Assembly (NCBI RefSeq): GCF_015845845.1 | Contig: NZ_LDIG01000274.1 | Location: forward strand, 90,633 to 154,632 | DNA from: Paenibacillus dendritiformis | GTDB lineage: Bacteria > Bacillota > Bacilli > Paenibacillales > Paenibacillaceae | DNA length: 64,000 nt | Direction of reading: 5' to 3' | Shown: piece after piece, positions 1 through 8,537 of the stretch | Numbering within the stretch: position 1 is the stretch's first letter | Layout: each line of letters begins with the position of its first letter | Translations under genes and position numbers: made by a program | The notes under the pieces: generated by a model | The model's input: only the letters and a program-made list of their open reading frames with translations | The model's database searches: none | What the model was told of the DNA's origin: nothing

Positions 1-1
1 G

Positions 2-1126
2 GATTCATTTAAAGAGAGCTTGTCCGCGCTGGAGGCATGTCATGCGATAGAAAAAGGATGGCGTCATGTCTACCCTGAGGCGGAAATCGTACATGTGCCG
101 ATGGCCGACGGCGGCGAAGGCACGGTCCAGTCCTTGGTCGATGCGACGGGCGGGCGTGTGATCCACCGCGAGGTGACAGGGCCGCTCGGCGCGCCCGTGA
201 CCGCGTTCTACGGCTTGCTTGGCGACGGGAAGACGGCGGTCATCGAGATGGCGGCCGCCTCGGGACTTGCGCTCGTGCCGCCGGCGCAGCGCAATCCGCT
301 CGCGACGACGACGCGCGGCACCGGCGAACTGATTCAGTCGGCGCTGGACGAAGGCGTCAGCACGATCATTCTCGGGCTCGGCGGCAGCGCCACGAACGAC
401 GGCGGCGCCGGCATGGCGCAGGCGCTCGGCGTGCGGCTGCTTGACGCCGATGGCGCGGACATCGGCCATGGCGGCGGACAACTGCATCGCATTGCCCGCA
501 TCGATGTGAGCGGAGCCGATCCGCGGCTGAAGAGAGTGGCCTTCGTGGCCGCGTGCGATGTGGATAACCCGCTGACCGGCGAGCGGGGGGCCTCGGCCGT
601 ATTCGGCCCTCAGAAAGGCGCCGGGCCGGACGCGGTGCGGCAGCTCGACGGCAATCTCGCCCACTATGCGGCGATGATTAAGGCCTGCTTGGGCCGCGAC
701 GTCGCCGGGATTCCCGGCGCAGGCGCGGCAGGTGGGCTCGGCGCGGGCGTGCTCGCCTTTTTGGACGCCGAGCTGAAGCGGGGCGTCGATATCGTCATCG
801 AAGCGACCGGGCTCGCTTCGCATGTGAAGGATGCGGATCTCGTCATTACGGGAGAAGGCCGCATCGACAGCCAGACGATTTACGGCAAGACGCCAATGGG
901 CGTGGCCAACACGGCCAAGCGCTACGGGGTGCCGGTGATCGGCATCGCGGGCTCGCTGGCGGACGGGCATGAAGTGGTGCATGAGCACGGCATTGATATG
1001 GTCTTTACGATCGTGCCCGGCGTATGCAGCCTGGACGAGGCGATGCGGCATGCGGCCGCCAATATGGAGCGGACGGCGCGCAATATTGCGAAGACGCTGC
1101 AATGCGGCGGCAATCTGACAAAATAA
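2..1126 (+). CDS. Glycerate kinase, 5' end outside window
   Basis: Glycerate 2-kinase of the GlxK/GarK family (PF02595), which phosphorylates D-glycerate and feeds glyoxylate-derived carbon into glycolysis. The frame is open to the left edge. The first visible residues DSFKESLSA match the family N-terminus, so only about ten residues are missing. The family motifs VPMADGGEGT and GLGGSATNDGGAGMAQALG are both present, and the remaining length of about 374 residues is normal. It lies upstream of a PucR regulator and the ureide operon. In E. coli a glycerate kinase is also part of the allantoin gene set, so a role in ureide or glyoxylate use is inferred. Identity is secure, the pathway link less so. 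Confidence 0.93.
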   Translation, partial: DSFKESLSALEACHAIEKGWRHVYPEAEIVHVPMADGGEGTVQSLVDATGGRVIHREVTGPLGAPVTAFYGLLGDGKTAVIEMAAASGLALVPPAQRNPLATTTRGTGELIQSALDEGVSTIILGLGGSATNDGGAGMAQALGVRLLDADGADIGHGGGQLHRIARIDVSGADPRLKRVAFVAACDVDNPLTGERGASAVFGPQKGAGPDAVRQLDGNLAHYAAMIKACLGRDVAGIPGAGAAGGLGAGVLAFLDAELKRGVDIVIEATGLASHVKDADLVITGEGRIDSQTIYGKTPMGVANTAKRYGVPVIGIAGSLADGHEVVHEHGIDMVFTIVPGVCSLDEAMRHAAANMERTARNIAKTLQCGGNLTK

Positions 1127-1140
1127 GGCGAATGATAAGG

Positions 1141-1177
1141 GGCGGACACTTCCTTGCTGGAAGGGACCGCCTCTTTA
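1141..1177 (+). terminator. Probable terminator of glycerate kinase
   Basis: GGCGG (1141) pairs with CCGCC (1167-1171), with an inner CTTCC/GGAAG stem. The T tract that follows is short (CTTT), so strength is uncertain. Confidence 0.45.
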
Positions 1178-1243
1178 CATGTCGTCACGGTCACAAAATA
1201 TTCATCTTGCTCATGTCGATAAATGAAGAATTTCATGCTTACA

Positions 1244-1252
1244 TGATATACT
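1244..1252 (+). promoter_or_regulatory. Extended -10 promoter for the PucR gene
   Basis: TGATATACT fits the extended -10 form TGn-TATACT. No good -35 is visible. A transcript would start near 1259, some 20 bases before the TTG start at 1281. Confidence 0.5.
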
Positions 1253-1280
1253 GTTAATGTAGAAGCAAGGAAATACGATA

Positions 1281-3026
1281 TTGGCCTTTCTTTGCTCGAC
1301 GAATCTACCTCTATACCGAGAGGAGGCGGACACCATAGAATTCAGGGTCAAGGATTTGTTACAGATCGACACATTGAAGCAAGCGTTCGTCGTCAGCGGC
1401 AAGCAGGGTCTGAACAACCTTGTTCGCGGAGTGACAATCATTGAAGCGCCCGATATCGCCGAGTGGATCAACGGGGGAGAATTGCTGCTGACCAGTCTGT
1501 ACCCGCTGCAATCTTTCAATTATAGCGAGCAGCAGATCTTCATGGCGCAGCTGTCTGATAAAAAAGTAAGCGCTCTCGTTATCAAAACGGGACGATTCGT
1601 TCATGATATTCCATCAGGCATTATTGAAGCATCAGAGACGCTTCATCTGCCAATCATCCAGATTCCGAAGCAAGTTCCTTATCGTGAAATTATGTATCCG
1701 GTGATGGAATTACTCTTTAACAATCAAGTGGTAAAGCTCAAGTATTTTAAAGAAGTCCATGACCGATTTATCGCGCTTACGCTTGCCAACAAAGGTGCGG
1801 AAAATATTATCATGTCCTTGAAAAAACTGATTGGCAACCCGGTTACCTTATATGACCGGAACTTTTATCCGATATCGGCGACCGACCCGGATCTGGTGCA
1901 GTTTGAGGTGCTGGATCACGAGGAAGTGGATGGCGCCCGCATCGATACGGAATTTGCTTGTTACCGGCAGCGCGTGCTATATCCGGAATGGGGGAACCGG
2001 ACGTGCGAGCATCTTGTCGTTCCGGTAGAAACCGTAAATCATATCAAGATACATCTCGTTATCCATGAGACGCGCAAATCCGTGGAAGCGCTTGATTTCA
2101 TTGCAATTGAAAACGCAGCAACCTCTTTATCGCTCGATCTCGTCAAGCAATATGCCGTAGCCGAAGTGGAGATGAAATTCAAAGACGACTTAATCGATGA
2201 TTTGCTGAACGCCAAGATCGAATCGCTGCAGAGTGTGTACCAGAGGGCCAACTTGATTGGCTGGGATTTGAACAAGACCTATGTTGTCGTGCTGTTCCGT
2301 CTTCAGGCTAGGGATGGGGACGACGAGAAGGAACTGGATCTGTACAGCCTTCATCATCCGTATCAGCGCTTGCTGTATGATATGATTCAGCGGCAGCTGC
2401 CGGAAGGCACCATCCGGATCCGTAACGATCAGCTCGTTGTACTGTGGGGAATCGATACTCCTCCTGCGGATAAAACAGCCTCCTTGCGCATGATCAAGGC
2501 CGCAGCGAGGAACATCCAGCACACATTTTGCAAACGGATTCAGAGCATCGATTTGCAGGTTGGGATCGGGAACGCGGCCCACTCGATTTCCGAACTGCCT
2601 CGCAGTTATAAGGAAGCCCAAGATGCATTACAGCTGGGGACATTGATAAATGGCAATTCCGCGATTTCCGCTTTTGCGGATTTGGGCATATACCGCTTGC
2701 TCTGCCAAATCGAAGATGCGGAAGAGCTGGCGAAGTTCATTCCGCTTTCGTTAAAAAAATTGCTCGCCTACAAACAGCCGAACCGGGATGATTTACTCAA
2801 AACGCTGCAGACGTTTTTGGAACATCATCAAAATGCCGCCAAAACAGCCGAGGAGCTGTACGTCCACTATAAGACCGTGACCTACCGGATAGAACGGATC
2901 AAGGAGATTACCGGCATGGATATGGATGACCCGGATGAGATGCTGTCGGTCCAAGTCGGATTGAAAATTCTCGTCTTGCTCAACGATCATCCGGTCGCAG
3001 CGCATCCAGAGCTTGTGGGCGTGTAA
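1281..3026 (+). CDS. pucR: PucR-family transcriptional regulator
   Basis: Transcription factor of the PucR/CdaR class. The N-terminal purine-catabolism regulator domain (PF07905) begins at FRVKDLLQID. A CdaR-like middle domain follows, and then the C-terminal PucR helix-turn-helix (PF13556), recognised by YVHYKTVTYRIERI. In B. subtilis PucR controls purine and allantoin degradation, so regulating the downstream all genes is the natural inference. The start is uncertain. TTG at 1281 has AAGGAAA (1267-1273) at good spacing. However, family similarity begins around residue 20, where a consensus AGGAGG (1321-1326) lies eight bases before an ATA codon at 1335. Product is about 563-581 residues. 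Confidence 0.92.
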   Translation: MAFLCSTNLPLYREEADTIEFRVKDLLQIDTLKQAFVVSGKQGLNNLVRGVTIIEAPDIAEWINGGELLLTSLYPLQSFNYSEQQIFMAQLSDKKVSALVIKTGRFVHDIPSGIIEASETLHLPIIQIPKQVPYREIMYPVMELLFNNQVVKLKYFKEVHDRFIALTLANKGAENIIMSLKKLIGNPVTLYDRNFYPISATDPDLVQFEVLDHEEVDGARIDTEFACYRQRVLYPEWGNRTCEHLVVPVETVNHIKIHLVIHETRKSVEALDFIAIENAATSLSLDLVKQYAVAEVEMKFKDDLIDDLLNAKIESLQSVYQRANLIGWDLNKTYVVVLFRLQARDGDDEKELDLYSLHHPYQRLLYDMIQRQLPEGTIRIRNDQLVVLWGIDTPPADKTASLRMIKAAARNIQHTFCKRIQSIDLQVGIGNAAHSISELPRSYKEAQDALQLGTLINGNSAISAFADLGIYRLLCQIEDAEELAKFIPLSLKKLLAYKQPNRDDLLKTLQTFLEHHQNAAKTAEELYVHYKTVTYRIERIKEITGMDMDDPDEMLSVQVGLKILVLLNDHPVAAHPELVGV

Positions 3027-3064
3027 GCAAGACAGCATACCGCCGCCCGCCGCCTTCCGCACTA

Positions 3065-3111
3065 AGACTCCGCATTAGGAGAGCAGTGAGCTCTCTTATA
3101 GCGGAGTTTTT
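3065..3111 (+). terminator. Rho-independent terminator after PucR gene
   Basis: ACTCCGC (3067-3073) pairs with GCGGAGT (3101-3107), with an inner GAGAG/CTCTC stem and a run of five T. Confidence 0.75.
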
Positions 3112-3142
3112 GGCGTCTCGACAAATCGAACCTCATATATGT

Positions 3143-3232
3143 GCGCAATTCCTTATTAGCAAACTCCCCATCGGTCAGGAAGAGTAGGTGAATGTAGGCT
3201 CTTATAAACAATCTCCCATCGAGTCAGGAAGG
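3143..3232. repeat. Imperfect direct repeat, intergenic
   Basis: Two related stretches share a TTAT(t/a)a(g/a)CAA(a/t)CTCCC core followed by TCAGGAAG, about 55 bases apart. A third relative lies near 49890, so this looks like a dispersed intergenic repeat. The gene-free stretch 3027-3947 also holds the 47-bp tandem repeats, a terminator hairpin and two palindromes listed separately. A degenerate cre-like sequence lies at 3764-3777. Confidence 0.5.
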
Positions 3233-3433
3233 CGAAGATGTGCGCAGTTCCTTATTCAAGATCCCAAGGTCTCAGAATGCATCTGCGTGCTCTCTTTTAT
3301 TTGCAAGCTCCACAGCAAGCAGAGATACGTCTTGCACGTATGATTTGGGTAATATGGTTCAATTTTATCCTTGCCTTCAGCATTGATAGCAGGGTTAGTT
3401 ATTGCCCAGTGGGATCCAAACATTAGCCTTGCA

Positions 3434-3574
3434 GGGCGGACCTGACTCAATGGGAGAGTGGTGCAAAGAACGGAAACGGAGAGCGAACCTGACTCAATGG
3501 GAGAGTGGTGCAAAGAACCGAAACGGAGGGCGGACCTGACTCAATGGGAGAGTGGTGCAAAGAGCAGACACCGA
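3434..3574. repeat. 47-bp tandem repeat, three copies
   Basis: The unit containing CCTGACTCAATGGGAGAGTG starts its core at 3441, 3488 and 3535, an exact period of 47 bases. The copies differ at only a few positions. The array is followed by a GGTGG/CCACC hairpin (about 3623-3640) and a terminator (3661-3694). Short frames through the array look like artefacts of the repeat. Confidence 0.85.
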
Positions 3575-3660
3575 AGGCAAATGTGGCCCAAGGGGAGACG
3601 CAAGAGAAAATTACAAAAGCTGGGTGGATGGGAAACCACCTGTGAATTCTGTAACCGATT

Positions 3661-3694
3661 GGCGGCTTTTCACCTGCAGGAAAGCTGCTTTTTT
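3661..3694 (+). terminator. Terminator hairpin upstream of allC
   Basis: GGCGGCTTTTC (3661-3671) pairs with GGAAAGCTGCT (3679-3689) with three wobble pairs, followed by six T. It ends 254 bases before allC. It therefore closes either a leader transcript or a small RNA that includes the 47-bp repeats. Confidence 0.65.
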
Positions 3695-3699
3695 ATTGC

Positions 3700-3720
3700 T
3701 TTTATCCGAAGTGGATAAAA
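3700..3720. promoter_or_regulatory. Palindrome TTTTATCC-N5-GGATAAAA
   Basis: Perfect 8-bp arms around a 5-base centre. The same TTATCC-N5-GGATAA core recurs at 3904-3920 just before allC. Candidate operator for the ureide operon. Confidence 0.45.
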
Positions 3721-3885
3721 AGGAGGGGCGTTTTTTATCGACATGCTTCGATGTTATTCGTTTTTGAAGCGTTTACAATCAAGGTGCAAGCAAAAATCGA
3801 CCTTATTTATGCGAGTTCAAAAGGTCACACCTGCAGGGATTTTATGTTGATCAGTGGGCGGTTTGAACAGCTAAGGTTGCGCCAC

Positions 3886-3920
3886 GGATAAGCGGCACGC
3901 CGTTTATCCCGCTTGGATAA
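3886..3920. promoter_or_regulatory. GGATAA / TTATCC-N5-GGATAA operator candidate
   Basis: Three hexamer half sites: GGATAA at 3886, TTATCC at 3904 and GGATAA at 3915. The last two repeat the geometry of the palindrome at 3700-3720. The cluster ends 27 bases upstream of the allC start, where an operator or activator site would be expected. Confidence 0.45.
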
Positions 3921-3947
3921 TGCGCACATCTTACAGAAAGGACAGAT

Positions 3948-5186
3948 ATGGTCATGGATAATATCCAAACGGAAACGGTTCGTCTTGTCGAATGGCTGAG
4001 CCAGTTCGGTGAAGACCCGGCTGGAGGCGTCTCGCGCCTGCTATATTCCGAAGCGTGGACGGCTGCGCAAAAAGCATTGGACCAGTACATGCAAGCAGAA
4101 GGCTTCACCACGTATTACGATGAGGTCGGCAACTTGTTCGGGCGGTTGGAAGGAAGCCAGTACCCGGATGAAACGATTATGAGCGGATCTCATGTGGATA
4201 CGGTAGTGAACGGCGGCAAGTATGACGGGCAATATGGCATTCTCGCCGCGTTGTTGGCGATGAAGACTTTGAAGGAAAAGTACGGACAGCCGCTGCGCAC
4301 GTTGGAAGTGGTCTCGTTCGCGGAAGAAGAAGGCAGCCGCTTCCCGTATACGTTCTGGGGCAGCAAAAATATCGTGGGAGTCGCCAAAAAGGAGGATGTG
4401 CAGGATATTGCCGACTTCAAAGGCGTGCGCTTCACGGAAGCGATGGAGCAAGCGGGCTTCGGGTTCCGTCAGGAACCTGCGAAGCCGCGGACCGATATTC
4501 AAGCGTTTGTGGAGCTGCATATTGAGCAGGGCAGCGTCCTGGAACGCGAAGGCCTGTCCGTCGGCGTCGTTCACAGCATCGTCGGCCAACGGCGCTTCAC
4601 CGTCGAGATCGCGGGAGAGGCGAACCACGCCGGCACGACGCCGATGGGTTACCGCAAGGATGCGGTTCACGCGGCAGGCCGGATGATTCAGCAAATTCTG
4701 GACCTGGCGCAAGAGCATGGCGATCCGCTGGTGACGACCGTCGGCAAGATCGAGGTCAAGCCGAATGTGGTCAATGTCGTGCCGGGCAAGGCCTTGTTCA
4801 CGCTCGATATCCGCCATACGGACAAAGCGGAGCTGATCCGGTTCACCGATGAGGTGACGGAGCTGATGCAGCGCACCGCCGCAGCCATCGGCGTGGAATT
4901 GAAGATAGATATGTGGATGGACGAGGATCCGGTTCCGATGGATCAACGGATTCTCGACGTACTGGAGCGGCAGTGCCGGTCGCATAATATTCCGTTCAAG
5001 CTGATGCACAGCGGAGCGGGTCACGATTCTCAGATTATGGCGAAATTTGTGCCTACGGCCATGCTGTTCGTTCCAAGCCGCAACGGAATTAGCCACAATC
5101 CGGCAGAATATACGAGTCCGGAGCATCTGGCAGACGGGGTTCGCGCTTTGACCTACGCGCTGCATGAGTTGGCGTATCAAGCATGA
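3948..5186 (+). CDS. allC: Allantoate amidohydrolase
   Basis: M20-family metallohydrolase that opens allantoate to ureidoglycine, CO2 and ammonia. At 412 residues it matches E. coli AllC (411). Metal ligand motifs are visible in order: SGSHVDT, NGGKYDGQYG, FAEEEGSRFP, ELHIEQG, and HSGAGHD near the C-terminus. The dimerisation-domain segment EANHAGTTPMGYRKDA is typical of the carbamoylase/allantoate subgroup. A GAAAGGA ribosome site precedes ATG 3948, and a second in-frame ATG lies at 3954. It is the first gene of the ureide operon. Related N-carbamoyl-amino-acid hydrolases are excluded by context rather than by sequence alone. Confidence 0.93.
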   Translation: MVMDNIQTETVRLVEWLSQFGEDPAGGVSRLLYSEAWTAAQKALDQYMQAEGFTTYYDEVGNLFGRLEGSQYPDETIMSGSHVDTVVNGGKYDGQYGILAALLAMKTLKEKYGQPLRTLEVVSFAEEEGSRFPYTFWGSKNIVGVAKKEDVQDIADFKGVRFTEAMEQAGFGFRQEPAKPRTDIQAFVELHIEQGSVLEREGLSVGVVHSIVGQRRFTVEIAGEANHAGTTPMGYRKDAVHAAGRMIQQILDLAQEHGDPLVTTVGKIEVKPNVVNVVPGKALFTLDIRHTDKAELIRFTDEVTELMQRTAAAIGVELKIDMWMDEDPVPMDQRILDVLERQCRSHNIPFKLMHSGAGHDSQIMAKFVPTAMLFVPSRNGISHNPAEYTSPEHLADGVRALTYALHELAYQA

Positions 5187-5250
5187 TAGGCATTGAAGAC
5201 AGGACAAGCAGGCAGGCACAATTCGATCTGCGCTGAGGAGAGTGAGAGTT

Positions 5251-6489
5251 ATGAGGGACGTCAGCCAACAGGGCAAGTGGGAGTATTGGAAAAAAGTCAT
5301 CGTCATGCTTTGTCTCGGATGGACGGTCATTTGGATCTACCGCACCATCTTGAATCCGATTCTTCCCGAGATTCAACAAGATTTAAATGTAACGTCAGAT
5401 GCAAGCATGGGCCTCATCTTCAGTGTATTTTTCTTCGCCTATACGATGATGCAAATTCCGTCGGGATTGCTGGCGGATAGGTTCGGGCGGAAGACGATCA
5501 TCATTCCGGGATTTATTTTGTTCACCTTGGGGGCAGTTCTTGTCGGGTTCTCGACCTCACTCATGTTCATCCTGGTCGCGAGCTTCATTACCGGGTTGGG
5601 GCAAGGCACTTATTACGGTCCGGCCTATTCCATCTCGTCGGAGACGATACCGAAGGAGAAGCGGGGCATCTCCACGGCGATCATTAACAGCGGTTCCGCC
5701 ATCGGGATGGCCATCGGTCTTATTGGCTCGAGCTTCCTGGTAAAGGATGCCGGCTGGAATTGGCGGGTGCTGCTCTTTATTACGGCAGGTTTGGCCTTCA
5801 GCTTAATGCTGGTTTTTGCCAAAAATATCAAGAAGAACACGCCGCAGTCGAAAACGGCTGTGGAGACCGCGGGCGCCGAGAACCAAGACAAGGCGACATT
5901 TAAACGGCTGTTGGCCAATCCGAAGATGGTCGCCTCCTATGTGCTCTATTTTGCGACCTGCTATGGATATTACATGATCGTGACCTGGCTGCCGTCGTAT
6001 TTGCAGGATGAACGGGGCTTCGAAGGGACCGCGATCGGCTTCGCTGCCGCTCTGGTTGCGTTCAGCGCAGTGCCCGGCGCGTTGCTGTTCAGCCGGATGT
6101 CGGACAAGTTCATGCATAAGAAGGTTACGTTTATCATCATTTTGGAGCTGCTGGCTGCGGTGATGCTGTACTTGACCGTCTCGGTACAGACGACCACGTT
6201 GCTTATCGTCTGCCTTATCTTGTACGGCTTCCTCGGCAAGCTGGCCGTCGAGCCGATCTTAATCTCGTATGTGGCGGATATCGCGCCGAAGCAAGGGGTC
6301 GGGTCTACGTTCGGAATTTTCAACTTTTTCGGCATGATGTCATCGGTCGTAGCTCCGTTCGTTACCGGTCTGATTTCCGACGCGACGGGCAGTAAAGTAT
6401 TGGGCTTCTATCTGGCGACGATCATTATCGTGGTCGGGTCTGCCGTGATGCTGATAGCTAATATGAAGAAGACGCCACAGACGACTTAA
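5251..6489 (+). CDS. MFS transporter of the ureide operon
   Basis: Major facilitator carrier of 412 residues with about 12 hydrophobic segments. It has the MFS loop 2-3 motif (GLLADRFGRKTIII), and the TM4-5 region reads ITGLGQGTYYGPAYSISSETIPKEKRG. The start is ATG 5251, ten bases after GAGGAG; an in-frame GTG at 5242 is too close to that site. It lies between allC and allE with short gaps (64 and 24 bases), so it probably imports allantoin, allantoate or a related ureide. The substrate is inferred from position only. Confidence 0.85.
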   Translation: MRDVSQQGKWEYWKKVIVMLCLGWTVIWIYRTILNPILPEIQQDLNVTSDASMGLIFSVFFFAYTMMQIPSGLLADRFGRKTIIIPGFILFTLGAVLVGFSTSLMFILVASFITGLGQGTYYGPAYSISSETIPKEKRGISTAIINSGSAIGMAIGLIGSSFLVKDAGWNWRVLLFITAGLAFSLMLVFAKNIKKNTPQSKTAVETAGAENQDKATFKRLLANPKMVASYVLYFATCYGYYMIVTWLPSYLQDERGFEGTAIGFAAALVAFSAVPGALLFSRMSDKFMHKKVTFIIILELLAAVMLYLTVSVQTTTLLIVCLILYGFLGKLAVEPILISYVADIAPKQGVGSTFGIFNFFGMMSSVVAPFVTGLISDATGSKVLGFYLATIIIVVGSAVMLIANMKKTPQTT

Positions 6490-6513
6490 TTGAGAAGAAG
6501 GAGAGTGTGCAAT

Positions 6514-7278
6514 ATGGGTTATCCAAAAGACTTGTTGTCTAGCCGATCCTTTATCAAGCGCGGCAATTTTGCCTTGATACCGCCGGAGGGGCTGGTCAAA
6601 AATACCGTTCCTGGCTTCGAGCAATGCGATATTTCGATTCTGGCATCGCCGCGGCTTGGCGCCAAATTCGTCGATTATGTCGTGACGATGCACGAGGGCG
6701 GGAAGAATGTCCGGGGCTTCGGGGAAGCCGGCGTGGAAACGTTCGTGTACTGCATGGAAGGACGGGTGAAGGCTTCGGCGGACGATCAATCGTTCTCGCT
6801 GCGGGAAGGCGGCTACCTGTATTGCCCGCCGGGCGTGAAGCTGTACTTGGAGAACGAGCAGGCAGAGGATACGCGCTTGTTCCTGTACAAGCAGAAATAT
6901 GCGCCGCTCGAGGGAAGCTCTCTTCCATGGGTCGTGTCGGGGAATGTGCACGAGCTGGAAGCGGTGGATTACGACGATATGGCAAACGTCAAGCTGAAGG
7001 ATTTGCTGCCGACCGACCTGGCCTTCGATATGAATTTTCATATTTTGTCGTTCGAGCCAGGCGGATGCCATCCATTCGTAGAGACGCATTACCAGGAGCA
7101 TGGGGCCATTATGCTGTCCGGCGAAGGCGTCTACAATCTGGACAATGAATGGATTCCGATCAAAAAAGGAGACTACCTCTATATGGGGCCATACGTTCCG
7201 CAAGCGACCTATGCAGTGGGCAGAGAGCCATTCGCCTACTTGTATTCCAAGGATTGCAACCGGGACGCCACCCTGTAG
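6514..7278 (+). CDS. allE: (S)-ureidoglycine aminohydrolase
   Basis: Bicupin enzyme (254 residues, YlbA/AllE family) that releases ammonia from (S)-ureidoglycine to give (S)-ureidoglycolate, with a Mn2+ ion in the C-terminal cupin. The expected metal ligands are visible as E190, H192 and H196 in ETHYQEHG, plus Q230. The 2, 4 and 34 residue spacing is the one I recall for the E. coli enzyme (E235, H237, H241, Q275). The start is ATG 6514 behind AAGGAG. The frame extends upstream to 6490 but that part has no ribosome site. It directly follows the MFS gene. Confidence 0.95.
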   Translation: MGYPKDLLSSRSFIKRGNFALIPPEGLVKNTVPGFEQCDISILASPRLGAKFVDYVVTMHEGGKNVRGFGEAGVETFVYCMEGRVKASADDQSFSLREGGYLYCPPGVKLYLENEQAEDTRLFLYKQKYAPLEGSSLPWVVSGNVHELEAVDYDDMANVKLKDLLPTDLAFDMNFHILSFEPGGCHPFVETHYQEHGAIMLSGEGVYNLDNEWIPIKKGDYLYMGPYVPQATYAVGREPFAYLYSKDCNRDATL

Positions 7279-7330
7279 GATAAGCAGGGCTACCGCAACC
7301 TCCCAATGGGAGATGCGGGGCTGTCAGACA

Positions 7331-7386
7331 CCGCCTTCCCTGCTGCGGGTTGGAGCTTGCTCCGCCCGGCAGCAAGAGGAAGGCGG
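7331..7386 (+). other. Long hairpin between allE and allD
   Basis: CCGCCTTCC (7331-7339) pairs exactly with GGAAGGCGG (7378-7386). Inner stems TGCTG/CAGCA, GGG/CCC and GGAGC/GCTCC form an almost continuous rod. There is no T tract, so it is more likely an mRNA stability or processing element than a terminator. Confidence 0.6.
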
Positions 7387-7410
7387 AATACTTGCCAGAG
7401 AGGGATGGAC

Positions 7411-8460
7411 ATGAGAGTAAGCAAACAGAAATTGCATGAGCTGATCCGGACAAAATTGTCCCGGGCCGGACTATCGGCCGCGCATGCGGATGTGGTGGCG
7501 GAAGTGCTCGTTCATGCCGATGTCCGCGGGGTTCACTCGCATGGCGCCATGCGGGTCGAATATTATGCGGAGCGGATTGCCAAAGGCGGAACGAACGTAA
7601 ACCCGCGCTTCGACTTCAAGAAGACGGGGCCATGCTCCGCCGTGTTCGACGGGGATAACGGAGCGGGGCATGTCGCGGCCAAGCTGGCGATGGCAGAGGC
7701 CGTCAATATCGCGAAGGAGCATGGCGTCGCCGTCGTCGGGGTACGGCGAATCGGACATAGCGGCTCCCTGTCCTATTATGTGCAGCAAGCGGCTCGGGAA
7801 GGGCTGATCGGCATTTCGGTATGTCAGTCCGATCCGATGGTCGTGCCTTTTGGCGGGGCCGAGCCTTACTATGGCACGAACCCGATTGCTTTCGCTGCGC
7901 CTGGGGAAGGGAATGCGCTCATGACCTTCGATATGGCAACGACCGTTCAGGCTTGGGGGAAAATTTTGCATGCCCGTTCCAAGCATGAGTCGATTCCGGA
8001 GACGTGGGCCGTCGATGAACGTGGCGTGCCGACGACCGACCCGTTCCAGGTGAACGCGCTGCTTCCGATTGCCGGACCGAAAGGGTACGGCTTGATGATG
8101 ATGGTCGATGTGCTGTCGGGCATTTTGCTCGGACTGCCGTTCGGGAACCGGGTCAGCTCCATGTATCATGACTTGACCGAGGGCCGGAACCTGGGCCAGC
8201 TTCACATCGTGATCGATCCGTCCTTCTTTACCGATTTGGAGACGTTCCGGCGCAATATTTCGAAGACGATGAGCGATCTGAACGGCATCAAGCCGGCCCC
8301 TGGCTTCGAGAAGGTGCTGTATCCGGGCCAGAATTATGACCTGATTGAACAGGAGAATGAAGCGAACGGCATCGAGATTGTGGATGAGATCTATGACTAT
8401 CTCGTATCCGATGTCATTCATAACAATGCGTACGACCATAAAGATCCGTTTGCGAAGTGA
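7411..8460 (+). CDS. allD: Ureidoglycolate dehydrogenase (NAD+)
   Basis: Type 2 malate/lactate dehydrogenase family member that oxidises (S)-ureidoglycolate to oxalurate. From ATG 7411 the protein is 349 residues, the length of E. coli AllD. Family signatures include HADVRGVHSHG near residue 35, VGVRRIGHSGSLSYY around the catalytic histidine, and GGAEPYYGTNP. The chosen ATG follows GAGAGGG at proper spacing; ATG 7405, two codons earlier, overlaps that site. This enzyme steers the operon to the oxalurate/oxamate branch rather than to glyoxylate plus urea. Confidence 0.94.
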   Translation: MRVSKQKLHELIRTKLSRAGLSAAHADVVAEVLVHADVRGVHSHGAMRVEYYAERIAKGGTNVNPRFDFKKTGPCSAVFDGDNGAGHVAAKLAMAEAVNIAKEHGVAVVGVRRIGHSGSLSYYVQQAAREGLIGISVCQSDPMVVPFGGAEPYYGTNPIAFAAPGEGNALMTFDMATTVQAWGKILHARSKHESIPETWAVDERGVPTTDPFQVNALLPIAGPKGYGLMMMVDVLSGILLGLPFGNRVSSMYHDLTEGRNLGQLHIVIDPSFFTDLETFRRNISKTMSDLNGIKPAPGFEKVLYPGQNYDLIEQENEANGIEIVDEIYDYLVSDVIHNNAYDHKDPFAK

Positions 8461-8537
8461 CTTTTCCGCAGAATAAGGAAGCCAATCCTCCAGAGGGAAA
8501 TCATCCACTCCGAACGGACAACCAGAGGTGAACTAGA

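Noticed and set aside
3430..3700. Glycine, guanidine or purine riboswitch upstream of allC
   Set aside because: No conserved aptamer core of these classes could be aligned; only general hairpins and repeats are visible.
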